Positions 24,216 through 37,493 of a DNA stretch of 64,000 bases are shown piece after piece. Origin of the DNA: Parasponia andersonii (Eukaryota; Streptophyta; Magnoliopsida; Rosales; Cannabaceae). How positions within the stretch are numbered: the first letter of the stretch is position 1; the number at the start of each line of letters is the position of its first letter. The position numbers were made by a program, and so were the translations under genes. The notes beneath the pieces were generated by a model that had not been told where the DNA came from, ran no database searches, and worked only from the letters and a program-made list of their open reading frames with translations. The stretch is from NCBI GenBank assembly GCA_002914805.1, contig JXTB01000030.1, positions 997,032 through 1,061,031 on the forward strand. The letters run 5' to 3'.

Positions 24216-25199
24216 TTTTTATTAAGGCTTATGTATATGTGGTTGAACCAATACCTAACTTAGATAAATGGCCTCAAATAGAACTGAATCCAATATCTCC
24301 ACTAACTAAACATAATTTATCAGGCTAACCAAAATAATCAAGGAGAAGATAAGCAAATGAACCACTTATTAGTGTAACCAAACTAAAGAAAACTAACTGG
24401 TCAAGTGACCCATTACACTAACTGTAGACGGAGAGGCCATTTCAGGTCCACTTGTGGGAATGCAATATTTATAGAAGTATGAATATATTAGTTTCAGTTT
24501 GGTAGATTCCTCAGTTTTTATATATATATCTTAAAGCCAATTTTGTGTTAGATTTTTTAAGGCCCCTGTTTAAAAGAAAAAAATTCGTTCACTTCAGAAA
24601 AACCCTACTGAGGAGACAATCAAGAGAAAAGAAAAAAGACAAAAGCAGAAAGCCAAAAATGATACCACTGTAAATTTTAGTGCTCCAACAGAACTAAACA
24701 TGAACTGAAATAGAAGTTAATTAAAATGACCATTTATATTTGACCATTAAGGATATATTATAAAAAACTATATCAAGTTTTAGAGATGCACATTGGTAGT
24801 ATAGTTGTAGCTTTTAGTGGTAGTTTTTATGGATTATTATAGCTGTTGCAGGAACTAGATATTGGAACTAGGTGTAGAAACTGTGTCTCTTATAGTATTT
24901 TATAATGTACATGAGTTATGTAATCTTTTTGAAACATAAATAGTCATTCTATGCAAAATTAATTTGCCATTTTGCTTATATTTTGTTCTGTTTTAACAAT
25001 CTTTTTATTCAAAATCTAACTATAATGCTATTAACAAACACAAACAACTCAGCTTAAATTGCAAAAATAAATTGGTACATTAATATTGCAATGACAAAAT
25101 TCAACCATTACAGCTACTGCTTCAGAGTTTAGTACCAAATACTGCATACATTTGTTTTACACAAATTAATAAAACTAACTATATCATTACATCAATACC

Positions 25200-25690
25200 T
25201 CAAGTTAACCAGATAACAATTGCAATTATAACTGTAAAAATCAGTATAATCTTCCCCAATCTTTTATGTGCTTTAACTTTCTCATTATATCTTGGCATAT
25301 TTTCAGCAACACATCAAAGCCCTCCTTTTATCTCTGAACTATCACAAGATGTAGTATAACTCTGCCCAACACCAACTTTACTTTCATTAAATGACGATTT
25401 CTCGCCTCTAAATTATGAATTCTTCTCAGTAACCCTGGTCTTACTCTCGTTGATCTCTCACACATTCCTTGATCAATCCAACAGAAAAACCAATAACCAC
25501 CATAAGCCTATCAAAAAAATTCACTTCATCACTTATACTTCAAAAATAATAATAATAAAAAAAATTTCTAAAATTACTCACCCGAAGCTTCTTACATGAC
25601 TTGAACCTCCTTCCTGGGTTTTCGTTAGTCTATGAGGTCCTCACTACCATCGGATATGGTGGTCTACACTTGCAAAACTCTATTCACACA
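25200..25690 (-). pseudogene. GRF zinc-finger, coiled-coil, membrane-anchor protein remnant
   Basis: Two exons can be traced on the minus strand. Exon A, about 25690-25582, encodes a GRF zinc finger (CKCRPPYPMVVRTS, stop, TNENPGRRFKSC) where TAG replaces the tryptophan codon. Donor GTGAGT and acceptor GATAG frame an intron at 25508-25581. Exon B, 25507-25200, continues the finger (YGGYWFFCWIDQGMCERST) into a coil (LLRRIHNLEARNRHL), then after a frameshift and a stop ends in a hydrophobic helix (IILIFTVIIAIVIWLT). This order matches the plant family annotated as uncharacterised At4g04775-like GRF proteins. It lies inside the MULE, opposite to its transposase. Function is unknown even for intact members. 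Confidence 0.75.
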
Positions 25691-26116
25691 AAATTGCTAC
25701 AATAAATTAAAATTTTCCCAACCTTCATATACAATAGTTAAGAATTCATTCTTCCAAGTGTTGTAGAGATCAATGAAGGATTTTCGACAAAGACTCAGTC
25801 GACAGAGAGAGAGAGATAGTGGAGAAAAACAAATTTAGTTTTTTTTTTTTAAACTCATTTCAGGTTTATTTTCTGGTATTGATACTTTAGTTTCATTTTA
25901 ATTTCATTTTTTTTTATTTTTCTATAATTTTTAAATGACTTTTAATAGCCTAAAAACTCAGATGTCAACACGTATACAATTATGTGGTACTTAACAGAAA
26001 AATTTGACGGTTACTACAAAAATTGGACCGAAGGTATTATTGCCATAAGAAAAAAAATATTGGATATTAAAGTTTAAATTTTAACTAAGAATAGGTATTT
26101 TTGCCACAATTTTCCC

Positions 26117-27440
26117 TTATATGTTTGCTTGTTTGTTTCACAGAGAAACGTGTATTGTTTTTACTATCCTTTTAGTTATTCATTGACAAGAAAAAACTAC
26201 TTTTTAACCCAAAAAAAAAGTTTCCTCGTGGTTGAAAAAAAAAAACTGCACGCTTATATCTGATAATTATTATTCATTTGTCTATACAACTTCAAATTTC
26301 TCATAATCTGATGTACACATTTAACCAAAATTATTACATATTTCAGTTCACTATCAATTATTATTAATTTGATTCTTTTCGGAAAAAAAATTCTTTATCA
26401 TAATAAGTTATTATTTGCTATGTTATGTGAAATACATTTAGGAAAATTCTCATTACTCTTGTTACAAAATAGAGTATTACTATTGAATAACAAGTAATTC
26501 AAGTTCAAATTCTCCTACCCTAGTAAAAGTAAGCAACAATATATATTATGTATATATAAAAATAAATAAATAAATCACGACTTTTAGCCTTTTATAAAAA
26601 AAAATATGTATTTTAACTAGTATCAAATAAAATTTTCTATTTGTGTTCTTATTTCAAATTTTACTAGATCCCCATGTATAATTAAAATTGGAGTTAAAAT
26701 TGTTGAAAGGGAATGTTTTTAACTTTTGAAATCATATAATCAATTTCAAAAAAAAAAAATTGTGTATTTGAAAATTGTTACTGTTAGATTTTTAGAAAAT
26801 TATATATCACTTTTCGATCTACATAGTTACCTTTCTGCTATTTTCTGTGAATGTTAATAGACAATTTTAAAGAATAAAGACATTTCTACAACAATTTTAA
26901 ATTTTGATTTTGGCGATTTGTATGTGTATCTAGTGAGATTTGATTAAAAAATACAGATAGAATATTCTATGTAATATTAGTAAAAAAGCTTGGAATTTTT
27001 TAATAAAAGACTAAACATTATTGGTTTTTTTTAGTAGAAATTTATATCTAGTTCTTGTTTTTGTGCATCATATTTCACAAATATATATTTTAGAATTTTA
27101 TTTTAAAAATACCCATTTTTATGGTATACATTTTATACATAAAATATATGTGGTATACATTTATAATATAGATTTTTACATATGATTTATATTTATTGTG
27201 TAAATTTATGTTTGTGATATATGTTTCAAGATATGTACCAATTTTAAGATTTAATTTTTATACATGAAATACATACTATGGCATACATTTTATGTATAAA
27301 ATACTTGTGGTTTACATTGATTTAAAAATATATTTATAAAAATGAGTATTTATAAAAGAAAAATAAAAATGAGTATTTATGAAAAAGTGCTTAATAAAAC
27401 GGATATTTATAAACTTTTCTCTTTTTTAATATTATCCCAT
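26117..27440. other. AT-rich spacer with short local repeats
   Basis: No gene is visible. A unit of about 42 bases (TATGGTATACATTTTATAC...GTGGTATACATT) occurs at 27120-27161 and, changed, at 27277-27319. Confidence 0.45.
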
Positions 27441-29460
27441 AAAAATATGGGCTATTTACAAAATTCTAAGCCCAAGATACCAAAAATTGAAAAATCTCGG
27501 ATGGACTCATTTTTTTGAAAAATCCCGGATAGATTTAAAAATATCACTTTTTAAAAATATTATTAGAAAAATAACACTTTTAAAAAATATTTAGAAAAAT
27601 ACAATTTTTCTTTAAATTTGGCATTTTTCAATGGTACTCGAGGTAACTAGTTAGGTTACTTAGAGTAACCAATTCAGTTACTTGAAGTAACTGTTCAAAT
27701 TATCTCAATAACTCGACTAGTTACCTTAAGTATCTCATAAATCAATAAAAAAGTGATATTTTAAATACTTTTATAAGTGGTATTTTTATAATTAAATCTG
27801 GAATTTTTCAGAACAATTTCAAATTCCGAGATTTTTCAAATTTTCTAGAAAAAATACCATAAAAAATCAAATTTCCTTTAAAAATAAAAGAATTTTGGAC
27901 ACGTCTACCTATTTTTCAAAAAATAATACCAAATTAATGACCTTTCAAAAATAATTAAAATTTCATACAATATTTTTAAAGCATTTTTCTAACGACTTTG
28001 GGAGCTAGAAAATGTAGCAGTGGATCAATCGAAACCGTATAACAATGCACGCTTGGCATTAAATTGCAACTAACCATAGTATTCAAAATTATCACAGCAG
28101 AGTTACATTTACCTTCTTTTCATTATTCACTAATCATAATGCCATATGTAATCACATCAGGTTGCGTTTCCTACTCTTTTATTTGTTTACTTATGACCCA
28201 CCCATTATCAAACAAGCCCAACCTCACAAATTTGTGAGTCAGTGTATTGCATATGCGATTATCTGACTCATAAGTTTTCTCCAGCATTCTCATCATAAAC
28301 CATATCGCCATCTTCATTTTCTTATTCTTGCAATATTTTGAAATTTAAAAAATCACATATTGTCTTATGTATTTACACACTTTGAGACTTTACTTTTGCA
28401 AATAAAAACTTAGCCTCAAAGACCTACGCTCTCTTACAAAACAATAAGCAATGACTTGTATATATGAACTGTAGGTAAATATCCAATTCGCTCATGCATT
28501 ATATCTAATACTTGAAGGACTTCATCCATATACCCTCTAGTACATAACATATCAAATAACCGATTATACCAACCATCTAGAAACACTTTAGCATTACTAA
28601 TCGAAAAAGGAAAAAAAAAAAGTCAAAAGCATTTAAAATCACTTCGTGATTATACAGTTCCCTAAGAAGTTTCAATGGTGGAACGCACACTGAGCCCTCA
28701 GCCCAGATCTGCAATGCGGCTTCTACCCACAAAACCACGATGCGTAGCCCTCAATCGAGATCTGCAAGATCTTCATCGGCAATTGCTCATACCTCTAGAT
28801 TTCCAGATTTGCGTTCAAAGAGAAATATGTCAATTTTCTAATAAAGATTGTACAAAAATATGTGTTTCTGTCTATGTCGTATTTTGGTCAATATTTTTTA
28901 AAAAAATCGTACATGGTATCTTTTTCCCAAAATAAAACCATCGTATTCAAGCAACCTAGTTTCAAGCATAGAAAAAAGAAACAAGCAATCTACTACAACT
29001 GTTAGTTCTCCAAAAAAAAAAAATTAAAAACAATAAAAAGAAAAGAGCATATTTGATTTATATGATATTTACAAAAAAAACGAAAAAAATCCCAGAATTG
29101 GAAATTGTTTGAAAATTTTAGATTTATTCAAAAAAATATCATTTTTAAGAATATTTTAAAAAATATCATATTTTATTAATTGATGAGATATTTAAGATAA
29201 TTGGTTAAGTTACTTTAGGTAACCAAACTAGTGACCTCAAGTAACTCAATTAGTTATCTCATATAACCCTAATTGATTACTTCGAGTACTATCAAAAAAT
29301 ACATTTTTTAAAAGAAAAGTGATATTTTTATAGTTATTTTTCTAATTATTTTAATTATATTTTTCTAAAATCTAGGACTTTTCAAAAAAATTCAGTCCAT
29401 TAGAGAATTTTTTAATCTTTTGGACTTTAAGCCTCAATTTTTGTAAGAAGCTCAAACGAG
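27440..29460. mobile_element. Inverted-repeat element enclosing PPR sequence
   Basis: Two arms of about 430 bases, at 27440-27890 and 29040-29460, are colinear when one is reverse-complemented. Matching landmarks are GGACT(C/G)ATTTTTTTGAAAA, then the rare (G)GTACTCGAGGTAACTAGTTAGG against GTACTCGAAGTAATCAATTAGG, then AACAATTTCAAATTCCGAG against AACAATTTCCAATTCTGGG. Between them lies about 1.15 kb that includes a PPR gene fragment. This layout suits a nonautonomous terminal-inverted-repeat element with a captured gene piece; two separate insertions of one MITE in opposite directions would also explain it. Outer ends and target duplication were not pinned down. Confidence 0.6.
27990..28610 (-). 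pseudogene. P-type PPR gene fragment
   Basis: Reading the minus strand from 28610 gives PPR-like repeats: YNRLFDMLCTRGYMDEVLQV with GYLPTVHIYKSL, then NTLTHKFVRLGLFDNGWVIS, then QPDVITYGIMISE followed by stops and KEGKCNSAVIILNTMVSCNL with MPSVHCYTVSID. Spacing of about 35 residues per unit and the absence of L/S features indicate the P class. At least four in-frame stops and shifts exist, and both ends are missing. It is not related by position to the intact PPR gene at 11879, which is of the PLS class. Confidence 0.7.
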
Positions 29461-30003
29461 AATGGTAATTACACCCTTTTGCATTATGGACATAGGCCAT
29501 GCTTTTTGTTGATAAAAATTGAATACAAAAATAATTTTTTTTATTTTATGTTTTTAAATTTTAAAAATAAAAAACTTGCTTGATAACACAGTAAATCACT
29601 CTTAATTTTAAAAAACAAAAACATCAACATGCTCTTGTAACTATAAAATTAATTAGAAAATATCATTTTTACAACTTGATTTAGAAAAATATTATTTTTA
29701 AAATTTTATTAGAAATGTATGACTTTTTGAAAGGTTACAAGCACACTACTTAAAAACAATTGTTAAGAAAAGTACACACTTTTGGGTCTACCTTTTGTTT
29801 TAAAAAATTTTGGAAGCGAAAAATTTTCACATCCATTATTTAAAAAAAAAAAAAAAGGAAACAATTTTTTTTTTTTTAAAATAGAAAACAAAAGCAATGT
29901 TACTAAGCATGTTTTCCAAAGAAAAATATGTAATTTTTGCATATTTGAATAGAAAACAAAAAATAAAAATGTATCCGAACACACCCAATCTCCATTCAAC
30001 AAC

Positions 30004-30034
<31 letters not shown>

Positions 30035-33000
30035 TCCTTGTTCAAATAATTTCTATTCAAAGCTTGAGAACTCACATATCAATTTCAGGAAAATATGCTA
30101 TTGAATTACCATTAAAGGGATTATTTATTTTGTGCCTTTTTTACCGTTAAATTTTCATTTGAGTTTATCATATTTCTATTTGGTATTTCCTGAGAAAAGG
30201 TGTAGATACTTGTATATTGTTAATTTGACTTAGATATAATTCTTGCAATGGTGCAGTATTATACTAGTGTTCTCTGCTAAACTCTACTCGTATTTTTAAG
30301 GCTTATGTGAAGAAACTAAAGGATTTTTCCTTTTTTTTTCAACAAATATAAGATAAAATAAAATATTACTCGAATAATTTTTGTTGAATCCTTAGGATCA
30401 CACCATTTCAAAAAAATATATATTATGAAAATTACACGTAAACTTGACTAATTAGAATTCGAATCATTCTCTAGTACACACTCGTACACAATACCTTATT
30501 TCATAATATTTACATGAGATTTTTTTTTCTCCCAAGAGAAAAAAAAAAGGAAATTTTTTAATGAATATAAGATCAAGTCAAATATTCTATGAATTTATTA
30601 TAAATAAATAATTAAGCTATCGAAAATTCATCACTCCTAAAGATCTTCTCCTACCATAGAATTTTTTGAATCTAGTCTCACCACTTATTTATTACAAGCA
30701 TTATCGACTTATCTACTACAAGGAAGAGATGAACATTGATACTTACATTGACATTTTCCCAATGCCATCCGCTAATATCGGGCACTAGTCTTCACACAAA
30801 CATAAAAATAAAAATAAAAAAACAAAACCAAAAATAAAACAAAGTGAAAGTTATATAATCCTTCCATTTGTATCACTAGAATAATCATTTGCAGGAAGAA
30901 AAATTCTAGCCGGTAATCTCTTCATATTTTGTTTTGTATTCTTCCAGCACTTGTTAACTCTACATTATATTAAATTGAATAGTAAAAATCGCTTATTGAA
31001 CAATGTGTAAAAGAGGTTGAGAAATAGTGTATTTAGCACTCTTAGTTATAGGAATATTGGTCCTTTACGGGGAAAGTTTTATTTTATTGTTGAGTTATAA
31101 AAATCTGTCTCATTTTGGCTTTTTAGCTATTAGAAATGTTTTCCCGTTAGTGATATCTAAACTCAATTCTATGTATCTTAACGTAATGATTACGTTAAAT
31201 GACATGCCAATATGCTTTATTTATTTTGACCATATGTACTCTGTTTAGTTTAGAGTTTAAAAATAGTAATAACTTAAAAATTGTACATAAAAATTTAATA
31301 GTATTAAAAATTGGAGATAAATATACGTTACAATAGACTAATGGCAACTCAAGAATTAAAGACTTGAGATAGCAAAAAACCTCGGTAATAAAATAGAAGA
31401 AAGCATGTGCATTTCAAAATTTTATCTTAAAAGATTGAATAAGGGACTCAGGAAGAACACTTTCAATACTTCAATGTCTAAAATGACAAAATTTAAAGTT
31501 TATGGATCAAAATAAGATTTTAAAATAATTTTAGGACTAATAGAGTAAATTGTATTAGTTTTCCTTTTAAGAAAAAAATTTCAATTCGCTATATTGGTAT
31601 TTTATTGATAAAGATCCTAAAGAATAACAAGAAGTATCAACAATATTAAAGCAGTGCTAAAAAGATAGTTCTTTGCAAATCAATATGAATGGACAATATT
31701 GGTAATGGTAAATAGAATAAGAATAAAACTGAAAAGAAAAATCAGTTCATTTGTTTGGTTATAATTTTTGAAAGAACAAGTTAAAGTTTATTTGATAACA
31801 ATAAAAATTCACGTTAATAATAATTAAGAAAACTAGTTCATTCATATATAAAAACAATTTTTTTTTATTAAGAATGTATTTTGAGAGAAAATGTAAATAT
31901 TGATGATTTAAAGATTTATAAACTAAGATATGTGACCCACTAATGATGGGATATGGTGAATATTTGGAGGGTTTAGCTAGCTATATAAGTTGCAAATGAT
32001 GGTATTTAGGTGAATTGTCCGGGTATGAAAATATTGGCTTGGAAGGGAATAAGCTTTTCCACCCATTTAATTTTGAAAACCCTATTCCATTACTTAGTGG
32101 AATAACTATAATGGGCATTGATACATTAAAAGGTAAAGCAAACCAATGAATGAGGATTCATTGAAAATGGCCTTTAAATTTATATGCCCGTTGCCCTAAA
32201 CCAAACACTACTAACGGTTAAAAAAGTTATTTGACCTGTGATTGGGAACAAAATCAACTTCACTTGGTTAGGAAACTAGCATGCAATGATTAATTTTTTT
32301 GACGTGAGTTTTGAACTTCTTATAATTTCTTTTCTTTTTTTTTTTTGATGAAAACTTCCTATAATTAGTAAAACCAAAACAAAAACAAAAAACTATTTCC
32401 TCACTATTAGTTTATAATAGCTTTATTTGATAAATGTCAATATGAAAAATTAAAGGCGCATTTGGTATTTTTCTCAAAAAGAAGGGTGTGCTCTTAGATT
32501 GAATCTTATACTAAACACATGCTAAGCTTTCTCATTGTTACGACCATCTTCGGACTTTATTGCTAGTGGTCAAAAATGTAAAAAAGTGTTTGAAGTAACT
32601 TTTTCAATATTTGTTACCCCGACCCAATAATATAAAGACCATTTAACATAGTTTCTAAATATCTTTTAGATCCAAAAAGAAATATTTAGATGAATTCTTA
32701 GAAGATTTTTTTTTATTAAATTTTTTTTTTAAAGAAGCATAAAATTTGTTTAGGATAACTTCTATTTCTTGAAGTAAAAGTTTAAGAAAATCTTCCTAAA
32801 GAATTTAATGGGTCAATACTTCATTTAAAAAAAATCTTTTATTTAAAAGAAGATCTTTTGAGAAATCATTCAAACACTCTCAAAAGTAACTTTTGAGCTT
32901 CAAAAGATCTTTAGAAATCATGTCAAACAGGCTATAGACTCACTATATTTTTTAGGAAGATCTTTTGCTATTTTTACTTCAAGAAGAAAAAACTATGCCA

Positions 33001-36000
33001 AATGTGATTCAAACTTTAGACTTCTTAATGCAATCTAATAATTAGGATTCTTATGAATATATGAGAGTAGATAGATTCGAATACTAATTAAGCCAGTTTA
33101 TATATAAATTTTATANTTTCTTTTTATTATTTTTATTTAAAGTCCTCAAAAAGAAGGTATATTTAATAATTATTCCTATCTAAAGTTTTTAAAAACATAA
33201 ATTAATTAATATACAAAATTTAAGCTAATTCATGTATAAAGTTTTTTTTATACAAATTTTCTTTCAATATAGTTCTTTATGTATATTTTTTTTGGTTCAT
33301 TTCGTTTAATTAACTATGAAGAAAAATAAAATTAATGCTTTTTTTAATTAAAATTGGTTATTTCCATTTAAAGTTTAAAAAATAGTAAATTAATTAAAAT
33401 GTGTATAAATGTTAAGTTTTTCACAATTTATATATACTAAATGAAGAGCCAACTTTACCTATAAAGCTTTTTTTAACAGATTTTCGGTATCATAATATTT
33501 TTTTTAATAGAAGAAAAGAAAACCAAAACAATGTATTCTTAATATAAAATTTATGCATACCTTAGAATTTATTTTTTATCAGTGAAAAAAGAAATTTAAT
33601 GAAATATTGAATTTATAATAGTACGTATAATTTCAAATTAAAGGTAATTAAAAATAATTATACATTAAAGTCTAAATTCTAAAAGAAAGGAAATAAAAAT
33701 ACATTGGTAATTAATAAATTGAATCACATGACTTGTTATTGTAAGTTATTTCTGAATTGATCAAAATTATCCAATGTATAAAGCAAATATAAAAATACCC
33801 ATTAAATACTCACCCTATATATATAATATAAATACTTGTAGTCTATTATTATTGAATTTATTTCAAATATGGCATTTTCTTTTACTCAGTCTGGCAAAGA
33901 ATGCTGCAGGTATGTCCGTGAATCTTGTCGAGTTAGCAGGATCCATCGGGCTCGAGGGCCTCAAGAGTCGAGGACTAATCCTCTCCCCTTTTTTTAAAGG
34001 GAAAATTCGTTCCTCATTTCACTCATAATTTAGTTTTTTTTTTAAATTTATTTTCTCACATAAAAAGTAGATAAATAAATAAATAAAAATACGCTGAAAT
34101 AAAATAAAGTTTCATATAGATTTATCAGTATTGCTATTATATGTCCGGACAGTAGGTTTATCATTATTCATATTATTATTAGTTTCATATTCTTTTTAAC
34201 CCTTATGTTTTAAATTTACAAGAACTTCCATGAAATCCCTTAGAAAAGCATTTTTTTTTCAAAAAAATAAAAATAAAAAACTCCGCGAAAGGCCTTCAAA
34301 ATTTGCGTGTTCTTTGTTACATAAGATGTTGACATTTTTTTAAACATATATAGAGAACTCAAATGTTGAGAAAGATATCAATTTGGACAAGTCACGTCTA
34401 AGACCAAATCATTCATAAGCTAACCACTTTTGTTAACAGATTAAATATTAAACATCACCACCTAACTACGAACAATTAGACCGAACTTTACTCGTATAAT
34501 CAACAATTAATTACAGGGATATAAATGACCCTTTAATTAGACTGAAGTCACACCAGCGTGACATACTTTATTTTTCTAATTAATAATTAATTATTAAAGC
34601 ATATAAATAACCCTTTAATCTTGCCAGTGAACATAGAATCTTGACTCATTCATCTTCTGAGTAAGTAAGTATCGAAGGTTGTTATTTGATATTTGATAAG
34701 ACTAACTTAACCTTTTGGTTTGGGAGGTATAAACTACCATTATTTGATTCTTAGTTCTTAATTTTCAACCAAATTATATAATGTGAGCCATTAAAAAGTT
34801 CTATTGTATCTTTTATAGAGTTTTTCTATATGATTAGGGATTATTTTTGTTCCGATATTTCTAATTTTTTTTAATTTTATGAATCAATTTTTTAATTCTC
34901 GATTTTTTATTGTAAATATTGATAATAACTATTTTATTATTTTATAATCATTAAATTTGCACACTATATAATTCACATACAAAAGATTGAACTTTTCCCA
35001 AAATAGGAACTCCCAAATCTTTTTTTATTTTGGTTTACGAAAAATGTGGAAATTCTGTCATTAATGTAAATCGTTTACAACGAATCTACATAAAGGCAAT
35101 ACAATAAGGAATATTATATAGACACTATGAAAGTCATAATAATATTCTAAATAAAATCTACCACTTTTAGCCTTCTTTCCTTAAAAAAGAAAAAAGAAAA
35201 ACCCCACACCTTTTTATTAATACAATTTAAAATATTAGTTTGTATTTTTTTTAAATCAAACTTTGCTATCTTTGTGATGGTTAAAATTAGAGTTTAAAAT
35301 TATATAAAATTACATATTTAATTTTTAAAATTAGATAACATAAAAAAATAATTTATGTGTATTTAAATAAAAATTGCTATAATTTGATTCATATATACCA
35401 TTTATTTTTCCAAATGGTTGCTATTTTAGTGGGCCATTTGAGGGGAATCCCCCTTGTGACTTTGTTTATGAGTGTCAATTGAATTTTAGGAAGTAAAATG
35501 TCTTCTTTTGAACTCTAATTTTGATCACATACATAAGATTTATTAAAAAGTTACATAATAGTTTTTTTAGATAGTATTACTATTATATTTTGTATTTTGA
35601 AACTTTATTCAAATTATATATTATATTTTAGTTACTATAATTATTACCGTTAAATTTAAAATTTGTTACAAATTTATATCATAATATTAATTTAAGGCAG
35701 TTAACTTACTAAGATTCCATTTAAAAAATTAAAAATTTAAAACTAATTCGAGAGTATATTTATTAAATCGGTAAATTAATTATTCTAAATTGATATCAAA
35801 TATAAATTTATAATAATTTTAAATCTATGAATATCGATAATAACAAAAACATAACAAATAAAATGCCAACGTACAAGAATTAAAAATGATAATATTTTTT
35901 GTTTTGACAGCCCTGAGAAAACAAGAGTTATTAACGGAAATGCGTAACTTTTTTTCACCCCAAGTTGCGTGTTTTTTTTTTTTTATTTCTAGAATATATA

Positions 36001-36690
36001 TTTTCCCATATTTTGTTTGTTGTGCTTAATAATCACGCATGAACTTTGATGTTTGAGAGCGGGAAAGAATTAGAATGAGCTCTTATTTTTATTTTTATTT
36101 ATATTTCCACTAACTTGAGAAAGTGATTGGATAAATTATAAGTCAACTACCACCACTACACAAAGGGCAATTCCGTCATACTGAAGGATGGTCCTTTTCA
36201 ATTCGGTAAACGGTCGGTCGAGTCTCTAACAGTCTTTCACCACAAAAAGTAAAAACTAAAGACCAATTATAACTATATATATATTTCTCAAATTTAAGTT
36301 ACATCTTTGGTCTGTCCTTTGTGCTGACTAATCCATCACAAAATCAATTCTTTAATCTTATAATAAATCAATGTCGTATATAATTTATTTCACTACGTAA
36401 AGAAAGAAAAATGAATTAAAATAATTTAATTCAATTGTGTTGGATTAGAAAATTATAAAAAGAAATTAGAAATATGCCCGGGGGGGGCCTGCGTGGGACC
36501 CGCCAAAAGGAGTTCGAAGTTTAAAGCATAAGCATGACATCCCATGCCTCAACATCCAATCCCAACCGTCCTCTTCATCTGGTAAACGATCTTCATATTT
36601 TATATTATTTCTTATTTATTAATTATAAAATTAAAAGAAATTAAATAATAAGAAAAAAAAAGAATAGACCACAGCTAACAACAGTGGGCG
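29461..36690. other. Long AT-rich intergenic stretch
   Basis: No supported gene in about 7.2 kb. It contains (AAT)n at about 30002-30031, many A or T runs and an undetermined base at 33116. The segment around 31640-31860 and the phrase CAAACAGGCTATAG near 32925 look like ends of small DNA transposons, but no full element was delimited. Frames such as 31027-31248 and 33774-34028 show no family features. The last few hundred bases are the SCAB1 promoter. Confidence 0.45.
36493..36500 (+). promoter_or_regulatory. TCP-type site upstream of SCAB1
   Basis: GTGGGACC matches the class II TCP consensus GTGGNCCC-like core (GTGGGNCC form) and lies in a short GC-rich patch in an otherwise AT-rich promoter, about 1 kb before the start codon and about 250 bases before the likely leader. 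The binding is unproven. Confidence 0.3.
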
Positions 36691-36769
36691 GCCTTCTTTT
36701 CTCTCTCTCTACCTTTCAAAAAGCGAACCAAAACTCATCTTTTTGCAAATTGTTGTCTCAGAAAACTTC

Positions 36770-36805
<36 letters not shown>

Positions 36806-37475
36806 AAATTTTATAGCAAGAAATTCGATCAATTTTTGGATAAAAAAAAAAAAACGAGCAAAAATTGCGGAGTGCTGAATCTGATCCAAGAATCTCCAAA
36901 ACTCCATTATCCATTTTGAGCATTCCTTTTCCATGATCTGTAAGTTCCAAGTTTTCCATTTTTGTCTCCATTGTTCACTTTAAAAGAGAGGATTGTATTT
37001 TGAGCTAGGGTTTTAGTTTTCTCATTGCGTTTTTTTTTTTTGGGGGGGGGGGGGGTAACTACTTCTACTTTGAGTTGGTTGCTCTGTGTGTGAGTTGAAT
37101 TCAGTCTCTGTTATGGGTCATGGTATTTTTGAATCTTTTAAATATTGCTTTAATTTTTTTTTCTTGTTTTGGGGGTTGGTTTGTGAAGAACTTTCATTCT
37201 GGGTTGTTTTAAATTGTGTTTTTTTAATCAGAATTTATGTCATTGTGGACTGAAGTTGAGTTTTTGGCAACACTTGGGGGAAAAAAAAGATTTATAATTT
37301 CAAGTACTATTGATTAAGGTGACTTAATTAAGCTGTAATTAGTAGTTCTACAAGAATATTTCTGATTTTATTTTTCTACCGATTCCAGGGATCAAACTGA
37401 TCTAGCACTGTCTTGTGATGACTTTTTTATTTTTGATTTATTTTTTTACTATGTTTAGTTTGTGGTGATTGACAG
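36690..37475 (+). other. SCAB1: SCAB1 5' leader with intron
   Basis: A leader exon containing (CT)16 at 36773-36804 ends at 36939; the donor is GTAAGT. The intron 36940-37475 ends in GACAG, 18 bases before the start codon. The transcription start is not known; a position near 36690 is a guess. First introns in plant leaders often raise expression. Confidence 0.6.
36773..36804 (+). repeat. (CT)16 microsatellite in SCAB1 leader
   Basis: An uninterrupted CT run in the probable non-coding first exon, about 135 bases before the leader intron donor. Confidence 0.9.
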
Positions 37476-37493
37476 AGTAATTGGTTGAGAAAA

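Larger units (their letters stand above)
20884..26116 (+). mobile_element. Mutator-like element (MULE), decayed
   Basis: It contains a MULE transposase pseudogene (+) and an antisense GRF-type gene remnant. Ends: the left begins GGGAAAATTG at 20884, and the right ends CAATTTTCCC at 26116, its reverse complement. Further in, the left TTATTAAAAGTCATTTAAAA (about 20904) reappears inverted at about 25927-25948. The left arm lacks about 130 bases present in the right arm. Flanks TTATACGCA (20875-20883) and TTATATGTT (26117-26125) agree at six of nine places, two of the changes being C to T, which suits an old 9-base target duplication typical of MULEs. Confidence 0.7.

Noticed and set aside
28675..28935. 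86-residue frame near the PPR fragment
   Set aside because: No PPR or other motif; composition turns to A/T tract halfway.
31027..31248. Hydrophobic 73-residue frame
   Set aside because: Isolated in AT-rich DNA, with no known family and no promoter or splice context.
33895..33990. GC-richer patch with CTCGAGGGCCTCAAGAGTCG
   Set aside because: It looked like a gene fragment, but no frame matches a family that I recognise.
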